Shown in pieces: positions 42,375-51,150 of a stretch of DNA of 64,000 nt. The translations under genes were made by a program, and so were the position numbers. Positions within the stretch are counted from its first letter, which is position 1. Every line of letters begins with the position of its first letter. Under the pieces are notes generated by a model. It was not told where the DNA came from and ran no database searches. It saw only the letters and a list, made by a program, of their open reading frames with translations. Source of the DNA: Halieaceae bacterium (GTDB taxonomy: Bacteria; Pseudomonadota; Gammaproteobacteria; Pseudomonadales; Halieaceae); NCBI GenBank assembly GCA_024640505.1, contig JAHEEV010000001.1:1812-65811 (forward strand), written 5' to 3'.

Positions 42375-44354
42375 CTACGGCCTGACCCGGTAGGCGAGCA
42401 GGACGTTACCCGGCAGCTGGCCGAACATGGAGTAGCCCGACTGGACGTAGAGCCAGCCGTCGGCGATCGTCTGCCCGTCCACGTCGATAGCGCCGCCGTG
42501 GCCGCTGATGCCATTGCCGGCTTCGATCGGCACCGCGGTATTGGTTTCCCACAGGACCCTGCCCGAGGCCGCGTCGAAGGCGCGCAGCCTGCCGTCGAGG
42601 CCGCCGCTGAAGACCAGGTCCGGCGTCGCTGTCGTCGCCGCCGAGAGGCCGTAGTAGAAGGAGCAGCGGTATTGCCCCGCCAGATCCTGCTTCTGGCCGG
42701 AGCGCATATTCTCCAGGCCGATGCCGAGGCGGTTCGCTTCATCCAGCTCGCAACCCCGTTGCGCGTCATATCCCCACAGCACCCGGCCATCCGCCAGGTT
42801 GAGGGCGTGGAGGCCGGGCTTGGGCACGTAATCCGGCCTGTCCCGCTCGGGATCCGCCGCCGCTACGAACAGGCGATCGCCGGACAGGGACATCCCCCAG
42901 TGCACGCCGCCGTTGGTGGTGGTCCGGGCCAGGTCGGGACCGATGGCCGCGTGGCTGACCCGGGTCGTCCACACCACTTCGCCGTCCCGGCCAGCGGGAT
43001 CGGGGTCCAGGGCCCAGACGTCGCCGGACTTCTGTCCGGCCAACAGCAGCTCCCGGCCATCGGGCAGTTCGGCGAGGATGATGGAGGCGCCGATATCGAA
43101 GTCACCGCCGGCGTTGCGCGGGCAGTTGGGTCCATCGTTGAGGCAGGCGGCGTTCCAGGCGTCCTGCGCCGTCGCCTGGAAGCGCCAGACGAGTTCGCCG
43201 CTGTCCATGTCCAGGGCGATCACCGCATCGGAGGTCTCCGTGGCCGGGTGTGACAGGTTCTGGCCGGTGCCTATGTAGATGCGGTTGCGCCGGGTGTCGA
43301 TGGTGGGCGTGCTCCACACCGAGGCACCGGAGGGGCCGTACATCTCCCGGCCGTCCGTGCCGGTTTGCTGCAGCGTGGCCTCGGGCGTGGCGTGCCAGGT
43401 CCACAGCTTGTCGCCGCTGGCGGCCTGCAGGGCCATGACACCGCCGTGCGCGTGGCAGCAGACATGGGACGAACTGCCAGCCGCCGCGGCCTCGTAGGAA
43501 GAGACCGGGACAAATAGTGTGTCCTGGTGATAACTGATCGACCCGGTAATGACCGAGGTGTCGAACAGCCGGGCGTCCTGCTGCCACACCTTTTCCAGGG
43601 TGGAGGCATCCATGGCGTAGATCGAGGCCATGGAGTCGGCGAACACCAGCAGTTGCCGGCCGCTGTCCAGCGTGGCCACCGTGATGGCCGAGCGAATGCC
43701 GCTGAGCACCTCGGTGTGGTTGCGGATGCAGCCGCTGTGCCGGTCGATGGCATAGAGCTTGCCGGTCTTGTCACCGAAATAGAGGGTGTCCCCGATGATG
43801 GCCGGCTGGGAACGCATGTCCGTCACCTTGGGGAATGCCAGGCTCCAGGCCAGTTCCAGCGTGTTCACGTTGTTGCGATCGATGCCCGACTTGTCCGCGG
43901 GGACGAAGCGCCGGTTGTGGTTCCCCAGACCCCAGTTGGCCGCGTACTCCGTGGTGTCCGCCGTCGGTCCGTCGGCGCACCCGTGTTCCTCGATCCACGT
44001 TTCCGGGGGAGCGGAACCGGCCAGGTAGACGGCAATCAGGCCCCGCTCCTGTTTGCTCAGGTGGGCTGCCATGGGCTGCATCTTGCCGAACTCAAGGGCA
44101 ACCATCACGGTCTCCTTGGAGAAACCGGAGAGAGCCTCCCGCGAGGGCGCGTGCATGGCCGGGTTGTCGTGGCAGCTGGCGCAATGCTTTTCAAACAGCT
44201 TTTCACCGAGGTATTCCAGCGGCAGCTTGTCGGCGTGCCGCATGGCGAAGGATTCGAGGTTTTTTGCGGGCGATTCCATCAGCAGCAGGCTCACGCCGCC
44301 GGCTATCAGCAGGGCAGTGAGGAGGAGGGCGGCGATGGCGAACAGTTTTTTCAT
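42375..44354 (-). CDS. PQQ-dependent dehydrogenase with N-terminal cytochrome c domain, polyvinyl-alcohol dehydrogenase-like
   Basis: The 659-residue protein begins with an export/anchor helix (LLLTALLIAGGVSLLL), then a heme c site CASCH (C58, C61, H62), then a PQQ beta-propeller with repeated YAID/ALDxxSG strands. A vicinal Cys pair stands in SHVCCHAHGG, as in alcohol-type quinoproteins, and SDAVIALDMDSGELVWRFQATAQDAWNAAC is typical of polyvinyl-alcohol dehydrogenase. It should oxidise an alcohol in the periplasm and pass electrons through its own heme. The substrate need not be PVA. The ATG at 44354 lies 19 bases after the upstream PQQ gene. It is the last gene of a three-gene operon. Confidence 0.88.
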   Translation of the reverse strand: MKKLFAIAALLLTALLIAGGVSLLLMESPAKNLESFAMRHADKLPLEYLGEKLFEKHCASCHDNPAMHAPSREALSGFSKETVMVALEFGKMQPMAAHLSKQERGLIAVYLAGSAPPETWIEEHGCADGPTADTTEYAANWGLGNHNRRFVPADKSGIDRNNVNTLELAWSLAFPKVTDMRSQPAIIGDTLYFGDKTGKLYAIDRHSGCIRNHTEVLSGIRSAITVATLDSGRQLLVFADSMASIYAMDASTLEKVWQQDARLFDTSVITGSISYHQDTLFVPVSSYEAAAAGSSSHVCCHAHGGVMALQAASGDKLWTWHATPEATLQQTGTDGREMYGPSGASVWSTPTIDTRRNRIYIGTGQNLSHPATETSDAVIALDMDSGELVWRFQATAQDAWNAACLNDGPNCPRNAGGDFDIGASIILAELPDGRELLLAGQKSGDVWALDPDPAGRDGEVVWTTRVSHAAIGPDLARTTTNGGVHWGMSLSGDRLFVAAADPERDRPDYVPKPGLHALNLADGRVLWGYDAQRGCELDEANRLGIGLENMRSGQKQDLAGQYRCSFYYGLSAATTATPDLVFSGGLDGRLRAFDAASGRVLWETNTAVPIEAGNGISGHGGAIDVDGQTIADGWLYVQSGYSMFGQLPGNVLLAYRVRP

Positions 44355-44373
44355 GACAGGGTTTCCGGTGTCG

Positions 44374-46296
44374 TCATTCCGGCAGGGCGAATGCGTACAG
44401 GTAGTCGCCGTAGCCCCGCTGGAACATGTGGTGTCCGCCGGCATTGATCACCACGTACTGGCGGCCGCGGTACTCGTAGGTCATCGGTGTGGCGCTGGCA
44501 TCCACTGGCAGGGTGTACTGCCAGAGCGTCTCCCCGTCTGCCACGTTGAAGGCGCGAATCTGGCGGTCCATGGTAGCGCCGATGAAGAAGAGGCCGCCCG
44601 CCGTGCCGATGCCACCGCCCAGGTTAGGGGTGCCCCATTCGATGTGAAAGGGAGCCGTTACGGGCCCCATTTCGTGCACAGAGCCGAGCGGCGTCTCCCA
44701 CAGGATGGTCCCGCCCTGCAGGTCCACCGCCACCAGCTTGCCCCAGGGCGGCGGGTTACAGGGGATGCCCAGAAAGGATTGCAGGCTGCCGATCTCGATG
44801 GTGTAGGGCGTACCCTGCATGGTGACCTGCATGCGGTGACCGTGGGCGGGGTGATCGCTTTTGAGTGAGCCCGGGTCGATCTCTTCGGGTGTGGGAATCA
44901 GGCGTCCGGTGAACGCGACGTTGTTGACGTTGACCAGCAGGATTCCGCTATCCCCGAGCAGGGCACCGCCGCCCCAGTTGGGGCCGCCCAGACTGCCGGG
45001 GTACATCAGGGTCAGCTGCTCGCTGGTGGGGGTGAACAGGCCCAGGTTGTTGAGCGCCGCCAGCTGGTCGGCGCAGTGACCGCGGTCGAAGGGGGTCAGT
45101 CCCCAGGCGTCCGCGGGCATCAGGAACGGGTCCAGCAGCTGCGGGGGCGCGATGGGCTTGGGCTGGTGCGTGGCGGCCTGTTCCCCGGGGATCGCCGAGG
45201 GCGGCACCGGCTGTTCGGTGATTTCCCACAGGGACTCGCCCGTGAGGCGGTTGAACACGAAGACGAAGCCCTGCTTGGTCAGCTGCGCCAGGGCGGGTAT
45301 GCGTTGGCCGTTCTTGTTCCACTCGAACAGGATGGGCTGGGCGGGGGTGTCGTAGTCCCACAGGTCGTGGCGCACATGCTGGAAGTGCCAGCGCACTTCG
45401 CCGGTGGCCAGGTCCAGGGCCACGACGCTGTTGGCGTAGAGACCATCTCCGGCGCGCTCGACGCCGTAGTAATCGGGTGAGGCGGCGCTGGTGGGCAGGA
45501 ACAGCAGGCCGTTGGCGGCATCCACGGACATGGGTGCCCAGACGTTGGCGGAACCGCTGTGCTCGTGGCCCAGCAGGGGATCGAACTGCCACAGTAGCGT
45601 ACCGGTCAGTGAATCGAAAGCCTGCACGGTGCCCCGCGGGGTGGTAGCGCGCGCGAAATCGACCACGGTGGAACCGACCACGACCACCCCGTTGGCGACG
45701 ATGGGTGCCGAGGAGTTGCTGACGTCTCCCGGTTCGTAGCCCTCCGCCCCGTGCAGTGCGACGACGCCGCCCTCGCCGAAACCCGGGCAGGCGGAGCCGT
45801 CCCTGGCATCGATGGCCCAGAGTCTGCGGTCGTGGGTGGCCAGGAACAGGCGGTGCCGGCAGCGGGCGTCTTCGGACAGGCGCGGCTCCTCCCGGTAGCT
45901 GACTCCCCGGCACCGGAAGGGCCGGTCCCCGCGGCGATCGATCCGGGGATCGAACTCCCAGCGCTGCTCGCCGGTGCCCGGGTCCAGGGCAATGACGCGG
46001 TTGAAGGGCGTGCAATAGACCAGCGACTCCCCCGCTGCGTCCGGCAGCAGGATCGGCGTGCTCTGGGTCGAGGTCTTCTTCATCTCCTCGCCGTATGTCG
46101 CCATGTCGCCGCTGCGGGAGATCCAGGCAACCTCCAGATCGGCCACGTTGTCGCGGTTGATCTGCGCCAGGGCGGAATAGTGACGGCCTCCCTGGTCGCC
46201 ACCGTAGTAGAGCCAGTCCCGCTCCCCGGCAAGGGCAGAACCGGCGGCAAGCAGGGCCAGCAGTGCCAGTGCCTTTGGCCAGAACTCAGGGCGCAT
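44374..46296 (-). CDS. Periplasmic PQQ-dependent dehydrogenase (membrane glucose/quinate dehydrogenase type, soluble)
   Basis: The 640-residue protein has a cleavable signal (ALALLALLAAGSALA), then WLYYGGDQGGRHYSALAQINRDNV, the typical first propeller blade of the Gcd/quinate group. RHDLWDYDTPAQPIL holds the catalytic Asp region and KQGFVFVFNRLTGESLW the conserved Lys. Unlike E. coli Gcd it has no five-helix membrane anchor, so electrons must go to a soluble or separate carrier. The ATG at 46296 overlaps the end of the Vgb-like gene by 11 bases. Substrate is unknown, likely a sugar, polyol or alcohol. Confidence 0.9.
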   Translation of the reverse strand: MRPEFWPKALALLALLAAGSALAGERDWLYYGGDQGGRHYSALAQINRDNVADLEVAWISRSGDMATYGEEMKKTSTQSTPILLPDAAGESLVYCTPFNRVIALDPGTGEQRWEFDPRIDRRGDRPFRCRGVSYREEPRLSEDARCRHRLFLATHDRRLWAIDARDGSACPGFGEGGVVALHGAEGYEPGDVSNSSAPIVANGVVVVGSTVVDFARATTPRGTVQAFDSLTGTLLWQFDPLLGHEHSGSANVWAPMSVDAANGLLFLPTSAASPDYYGVERAGDGLYANSVVALDLATGEVRWHFQHVRHDLWDYDTPAQPILFEWNKNGQRIPALAQLTKQGFVFVFNRLTGESLWEITEQPVPPSAIPGEQAATHQPKPIAPPQLLDPFLMPADAWGLTPFDRGHCADQLAALNNLGLFTPTSEQLTLMYPGSLGGPNWGGGALLGDSGILLVNVNNVAFTGRLIPTPEEIDPGSLKSDHPAHGHRMQVTMQGTPYTIEIGSLQSFLGIPCNPPPWGKLVAVDLQGGTILWETPLGSVHEMGPVTAPFHIEWGTPNLGGGIGTAGGLFFIGATMDRQIRAFNVADGETLWQYTLPVDASATPMTYEYRGRQYVVINAGGHHMFQRGYGDYLYAFALPE

Positions 46297-48064
46297 GGGC
46301 GACCTCTCCGGCACTCTCTGGCAGGGGGGTGATGCGCAGCAGGGTGGGTACGCCACCCTCCGACTGCCAGGTGGGAAAGTGGGAGTTGGTGGTATAGATG
46401 GCCCCGTCTTCCTCCGCGATCTCGATATCGCGGGTGAAGAAGCGCTGGCGCGGCATGGGATAGACCTTCCAGCTCTCGCTGGCGATATCGAAGGCCAGGA
46501 TGGTGTCGGACTGGTTGCCGTTCACCCATACGGTGCCGCGCTGGCGATCCACGTTCAGGGCGTAGGGCAGTTCGTTCACCACGGGCAGCTCATAGTGGGA
46601 GAACACCTCCGTCCTCGGGTCGTACTTCACCAGCAGGGAGTCCTGGAAGGCGACGATCCATACGTTGCCGTCAGCATCCACCCGCAGGCGCCGCGGCCCC
46701 TGGTAGGGGAAGTCTATCATTGTGATCTCGTCGGTTTCGGGGTCGATCCGGGCCAGGTCGTTGGCGTAAAGCCGGGCTGCCCAGACGATTCCGTCGGGTG
46801 CCACGTCGATGCCGTAGGGCATGGGCAGGCCGGTGGATTCCCGGTCCGGTGAAGGCATGGGCCGGTTCTCCGGGTCGAAGCTGAACATGATCGGCAGGGA
46901 CTTGAAGATCAGCCACTCCATGAAACCCCGGGCCGGCAGGTCGTACATCTTGAAGGTTCCCGTTGTGCGGTCGAACATGGCGACCTGGGAGGAGAGGGCG
47001 TTGGTGAACCATACCCGATCCTGCTCATCCGTGCGGATGGTGTGTGGATAGTAGCCCTCCGGCATGTCGTGAATGATGAACTGCTTGGTCTTGACGTCGA
47101 ACTCCAGCAGCGACTGCTGCATGGAGGGCGTGATGAAGATGTTGCCATCCTTTTTCGAGTAGGCGAATGAGTGAACACCCATGTAGTTGTGCATCTTGGG
47201 GAACACCTGGAAACGGTTGCCCAGGATGCCCCCCAGGGGCGTGCCCTCGGGGTGGGGCACCTTGTAAACCGTATACTCACCGGTAACGGGGTCCAGTTCG
47301 TAGATGCGGTCGAACAGGTTGTCACCGACATAGATATAGCCGTTGGGATGGAGCAGGAAGTCGTGCATCTGGGAGAAGCCGTCGCCGATCGGCCACTCGG
47401 TCATCTCGATGTCGGACAGGTGGTTTTCCCAGGGCCGCGGCTGGGGCACACGCTCCGGGCTTTCCCGCAGCTCGCGGTATTCCTCTTGCAGCAGTCGCGC
47501 CACCTGCTGGTGGTCGTCGCCCGGCAGCCGGGCCCCATAGGTGTTCATCCGTTCGATGACGCTGAGCCACTGTTCTTCCGTGCGCTCGTTGCGCATGAAG
47601 GGCGAGGCCTGCTGGTGGCAGAAGGCACAGTTCAGCTGGAAGCTTTTCTTGAGCGCCTCGTCACCGCCAAAATCCAGCTGTGACAGCCACACATTGGAGG
47701 GGAAGCTGGCGATATGCTGCTCCGGGGTCATCGGCTGCAGGACCAGCTCACCCTCGATGGCGGGGAAATAGGCATCCACGTAGCCCTGCGCCCGGGCGCG
47801 GTAGCGCACCGGCTTTCCCGGCTCGTCGAAAGCGACCTCGCCACGGGCGTCGGTGAAGCGTGTCACGACCGTGGCCGTGGTATTGGTGACACCGTGTGGC
47901 GCGTAGCCGTCGTCACTGAGGTCCGCCTCGGGTTGAGACACGGGCGTGCGGGTCACCATGACCTGGCCCAGGGGCTCGCCCCGGGGATTCTTTACCACCA
48001 GCGTGGCGGCGTGGCTGGCGGGTGCCACCAGCAACAGGCCAACCAGAAAGGTTCTCAAACGCAT
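46286..48064 (-). CDS. Vgb/NHL-type beta-propeller with an N-terminal heme c site
   Basis: The 592-residue protein has a signal peptide (MRLRTFLVGLLLVAPASHA), an N-terminal carboxypeptidase-regulatory-like beta domain (about residues 20-110), a heme c motif CAFCH (C146, C149, H150), and a long propeller of streptogramin lyase (Vgb)-like repeats: GDNLFDRIYELDPVTGEYTVYKVP, GYYPHTIRTDEQDRVWFTN, GIDVAPDGIVWAARLY. The canonical lyase function is doubtful; with two PQQ dehydrogenases downstream it more likely binds a substrate or relays electrons. It is the first gene of the operon, after a 104-base gap from the P450. Confidence 0.85.
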   Translation of the reverse strand: MRLRTFLVGLLLVAPASHAATLVVKNPRGEPLGQVMVTRTPVSQPEADLSDDGYAPHGVTNTTATVVTRFTDARGEVAFDEPGKPVRYRARAQGYVDAYFPAIEGELVLQPMTPEQHIASFPSNVWLSQLDFGGDEALKKSFQLNCAFCHQQASPFMRNERTEEQWLSVIERMNTYGARLPGDDHQQVARLLQEEYRELRESPERVPQPRPWENHLSDIEMTEWPIGDGFSQMHDFLLHPNGYIYVGDNLFDRIYELDPVTGEYTVYKVPHPEGTPLGGILGNRFQVFPKMHNYMGVHSFAYSKKDGNIFITPSMQQSLLEFDVKTKQFIIHDMPEGYYPHTIRTDEQDRVWFTNALSSQVAMFDRTTGTFKMYDLPARGFMEWLIFKSLPIMFSFDPENRPMPSPDRESTGLPMPYGIDVAPDGIVWAARLYANDLARIDPETDEITMIDFPYQGPRRLRVDADGNVWIVAFQDSLLVKYDPRTEVFSHYELPVVNELPYALNVDRQRGTVWVNGNQSDTILAFDIASESWKVYPMPRQRFFTRDIEIAEEDGAIYTTNSHFPTWQSEGGVPTLLRITPLPESAGEVAHAP

Positions 48065-48168
48065 GTCATGCTCCCGGAATTTTCAACCGGAGCATTATTC
48101 CACTACAGGCGCTGACAGGCATTGGCCTAGCGCGACCATCGGGGTGGCAATTCGCGCCAGCCGTCCGA

Positions 48169-49410
48169 TCAGCAGTTGGTGCTGAGGAGCAACCGCTTGA
48201 ACACGATGGCGTTGTGGTCGTCCGGATCGCGCACCGGCTCCTCCGCCAGTTCCACGTCGGGGAAGCGCCGGAACAGCTCGGTGAGGGTGAGGTAGAGTTG
48301 CCGCTTGGCGAGGGCGGCGCCGATGCAGTAGCGCGGGCCGTACCCGAACATCACATCGGGATCGAAGACCCGCTCCACGTCGAATCGCTCCGGCTCGTCA
48401 TAGTAGTCCGGATCCCAATCCTTCAGGTGGGGCATCATGAGGACCATCACGCCCTTGCGCAGGTGCTCGCCCATGAACGCCATGTCCCGGGGCGCGTAGC
48501 GTGCAAATCCCATTTTCGAGGAGACGCCCCAGCGGTTGATCTCGCTGAACGCATTGGAAAAGGCCTCCGGCGACGCCAGCGCCCGGGCCACCTGGTCCTT
48601 GTGCTTCAGCAGGCAATAGACAGACCACTGCTGGGCGACCAGGGTGGTGTCCGCCCCGGCGCCGATCAGGGCGAGGATCAGGGTAATGATGTCGCCCTCC
48701 TCGAATCCCTCGTGCTGTGCCTCGATCTTCAGCAGGGTGCTCAGGAAGTCGTCCTGCTCCGGCGCTTCGCGCCGCTCGGCAATCACCTGCCGGATGATGT
48801 CAATGGCCCGGTTGCTGTCCTGTCGCGCGCTTTCGCGCTGCTCATCGGAGATGGTGGGATTCCAGGTCTCGGTAAAGGTGAGAATGACCTGCTTGATATC
48901 CGGCCAGTACTTTTCCGGGATGCCCACCATCCGCGTGATGGAGATAAAGGGAATGTGGTTGGCAACTTCCGCGATGTAGTCGAAGGTCTCGGGTTGTCCC
49001 AGCTCATCGAACAGCTTCTTCACCTCCGGCTCGATCTTGCGCTGGATGTTATCCACCACGTTGCGGGAGAAGGCCGGCGCCGTGACCCGGCGCACCAGCC
49101 GGTGGTGGTCGGCGTCAGCCAGCAGACTGTGCCCGATCATGGCCCGTTCGAAGTTGCTCCACTGGTCCTCCGGGGGACGTTGGGGCGCAAACTCCCAGTC
49201 GTAAAAGTCCGAGGAGAGGGGTTCCTCCTTCCAGCAGGCCATGATGTCGTCCATGCGCGTCATGATCCAGGCCTGCCAGGGTTCGTACCACACCAGCGGG
49301 CCGCGCCGGGCCAGGGCCAGGCACTGGGGCACCGGGTCCAGCATGTATTCCCGGGAATGGGGGTTGAACAACTCCTGGATGGGAGGCAGGTTTTCAGCGG
49401 CATCCGCCAT
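48169..49410 (-). CDS. Cytochrome P450
   Basis: This 413-residue soluble bacterial P450 has the I-helix oxygen-binding motif GAGADTT, an ExxR-type EINR segment (FSEINRWG), and the heme-binding FGYGPRYCIG with the thiolate Cys at residue 362. It hydroxylates an unknown substrate using ferredoxin electrons; no ferredoxin or reductase gene is adjacent. The ATG at 49410 has AGGAGG 9 bases upstream, which is better than the in-frame ATG at 49464 inside the promoter palindrome. Proximity to the PQQ operon on the same strand (104-base gap) suggests a hydroxylation-then-oxidation route. Confidence 0.93.
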   Translation of the reverse strand: MADAAENLPPIQELFNPHSREYMLDPVPQCLALARRGPLVWYEPWQAWIMTRMDDIMACWKEEPLSSDFYDWEFAPQRPPEDQWSNFERAMIGHSLLADADHHRLVRRVTAPAFSRNVVDNIQRKIEPEVKKLFDELGQPETFDYIAEVANHIPFISITRMVGIPEKYWPDIKQVILTFTETWNPTISDEQRESARQDSNRAIDIIRQVIAERREAPEQDDFLSTLLKIEAQHEGFEEGDIITLILALIGAGADTTLVAQQWSVYCLLKHKDQVARALASPEAFSNAFSEINRWGVSSKMGFARYAPRDMAFMGEHLRKGVMVLMMPHLKDWDPDYYDEPERFDVERVFDPDVMFGYGPRYCIGAALAKRQLYLTLTELFRRFPDVELAEEPVRDPDDHNAIVFKRLLLSTNC

Positions 49411-49455
49411 GGCATTTTCCTCCTGCAGGCCCCGGCCGGACCCGTTGATCAGAAA

Positions 49456-49483
49456 AGTATACATCTGTATACCTTTTTAACAA
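49456..49483 (-). promoter_or_regulatory. P450 promoter with an embedded operator-like palindrome
   Basis: On the minus strand, TTGTTA (49478-49483), a 16-base spacer and TATACT (49456-49461) make a fair promoter. A 16-base palindrome GTATACA-N2-TGTATAC (49457-49472) overlaps the spacer and -10. Its form fits a TetR-type repressor site, so the P450 is probably repressed until an inducer binds. No TetR gene lies within the window. Confidence 0.6.
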
Positions 49484-49526
49484 GCCAAAAATTAGCGCAT
49501 GGCCTGGGGGTGCATTAAAAGCAGCA

Positions 49527-49602
49527 GGCAGTCACGAACCCGTTTTTCCCCGTAAGCGAATGAACTTTTGAGCGAATGGGGGGAAACGGGTTGGTGACTG
49601 CC
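49527..49602. repeat. Long imperfect hairpin between malQ and the P450 promoter
   Basis: Arms 49527-49553 and 49576-49602 pair over 27 bases with few mismatches or wobbles (GGCAGTCAC and GTGACTGCC at the ends, CCCGTTT and AAACGGG inside). The 22-base loop carries GCGAATG, repeated at its edge. There is no U-tract, so it is not a standard terminator. It might be a MITE remnant or a structured RNA 3' of malQ. Confidence 0.6.
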
Positions 49603-49662
49603 GGGCGCAATAAAGCGAAACAGCCTACCCAGGTGCGAAGCGTCGGACCGGCGCACCCCCGG

Positions 49663-51150
49663 TCAGGGAGCCAGGCGATCGTAGTAGGCGAGCTTTTCCC
49701 GGATGCGCGCCCCCAGCCCGGCCGGAACCTGCTCCCAGTCAAAGCGCCACAGCCAGTTGCCCTCGGTAGTGCCGGGCGTGTTCATGCGATCGGCAGCGCC
49801 CAGTTCGAGAAAATCCTGCCAGGGGACGACAGCGGTCAGGCAGGGAGACGCCATGGCCTGGCAGATCAGCATCCACGGCATACCTTCCGGGGGATTGTTG
49901 TAATAGCGGTAGACCTGGCCCTGCAGTTCCTCATCGAGACTCTCGAACCAGCCCAGGGTGGTGTTGTTGTCATGGGTGCCCGTATAAACGATATCGCCGA
50001 TCTGGTGCCGGTGACTGAGATAGGGGTTCTCCGGGTTGCCGTCGAAGGCGAACTGCAGGATGACCATCCCGGGCAGGGAAAATTCTGCGCGCAGGGCTTC
50101 CACTTCCGGCCCGATGGTACCGAGGTTCTCGGCCACCAGGCACAATTGGGGATACTGGTCCCGGACCGCCTGCAGCAATTGGTGGCCCGGCGCTTTCACC
50201 CAGTGGCCCTCCCTGGCTGAGACCGCGTGGGCGGGAATGTCCCAGTAGGCTTCCAGGGCCCGGAAGTGATCGATGCGGGCGATGTCGAATTCGCGGGCCG
50301 CCGAATCGAAGCGTTGCAGCCACCACTCGAAGCCCGTCCGCTGCATCTTTTCCCAGTCATACTGGGGGTTGCCCCACAGCTGGCCCTCACTGCTGAAATA
50401 GTCCGGTGGCACGCCGGTAACCGAGATCGGTGCGCCTGTCTCATCCAGGTTGAACAGGTCCTGGTGAGCCCAGACATCGGCGCTTTCCATGTGAACGTAG
50501 ATCGGGATGTCCCCGAACAGGGTGATGTCGCGCTCTTTGGCATACTCGCGCAGTTCATGCCACTGGCAATTGAACACGAACTGGCGAAAGCGCAGGTTGG
50601 TCAGGGTTTCGGACACCTCCCGCGCCATCCGGTCGCAGGCCCGGGGTTCGCATTTCCGCAGACTCTCGGGCCAGGTCGCCCAGGGGCGCCGGTCGAAAGC
50701 GTCCCGGAAGGCCTGGAAGCGCACGTAGTCCTCCAGCCAGAAGGTGGAGGCGCTGAGGAATTCGCCGTAGGCCCCCACCATGGAATGTTCCGTGGCGACT
50801 TCCGCCTCGCGAAAGAACGCCCGGGTTGCCTGGTCCAGGGCCCTGCGTTTGGCCTCGGGAGACGACCGCCCGGCCTCGGCCTGAGGAGCTGTCAGCCAGC
50901 CGCGCTCCACCAGCCACTGCAGGTCGATGAGATCCGGGTTGCCGGCGTGCACCGAAAAGGACTGGTACGGGCAGCGGTCATCATGCGTGGGCCCCAGTGG
51001 CAGCACCTGCCAGATGCTGAGCCCGGCTTCGGCGATCAGGTCGACGAAGCGGCGCGCCGAGGCTCCGAAGGTACCGCAATAGCCCGGTCCCGGCAGACTG
51101 CTGGGGTGCAGCAGGACGCCCGCCCTGCGCCGGTCGAGCATATGGCTCAT
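49663..51150 (-). CDS. malQ: 4-alpha-glucanotransferase (amylomaltase)
   Basis: MalQ transfers glucan chains between maltodextrins and releases glucose, helping to recycle glycogen-derived oligosaccharides. The 495-residue GH77 protein starts RRRAGVLLHPSSLPGPGYCGTFG and has the catalytic motifs ARIDHFRALEAYWDIPA (nucleophile Asp), LVAENLGTI (acid Glu) and TGTHDNNTTLGWF. The start overlaps the GH57 stop (ATGA). It is the last gene of the leftward glycogen arm. Confidence 0.95.
   Translation of the reverse strand: MSHMLDRRRAGVLLHPSSLPGPGYCGTFGASARRFVDLIAEAGLSIWQVLPLGPTHDDRCPYQSFSVHAGNPDLIDLQWLVERGWLTAPQAEAGRSSPEAKRRALDQATRAFFREAEVATEHSMVGAYGEFLSASTFWLEDYVRFQAFRDAFDRRPWATWPESLRKCEPRACDRMAREVSETLTNLRFRQFVFNCQWHELREYAKERDITLFGDIPIYVHMESADVWAHQDLFNLDETGAPISVTGVPPDYFSSEGQLWGNPQYDWEKMQRTGFEWWLQRFDSAAREFDIARIDHFRALEAYWDIPAHAVSAREGHWVKAPGHQLLQAVRDQYPQLCLVAENLGTIGPEVEALRAEFSLPGMVILQFAFDGNPENPYLSHRHQIGDIVYTGTHDNNTTLGWFESLDEELQGQVYRYYNNPPEGMPWMLICQAMASPCLTAVVPWQDFLELGAADRMNTPGTTEGNWLWRFDWEQVPAGLGARIREKLAYYDRLAP

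Noticed and set aside
49527-49602. Hairpin considered as an integron attC site or a tRNA
   Set aside because: It lacks the RYYYAAC/GTTRRRY core pair of attC and has no integrase or cassette context, and the fold does not give D, anticodon and T arms.
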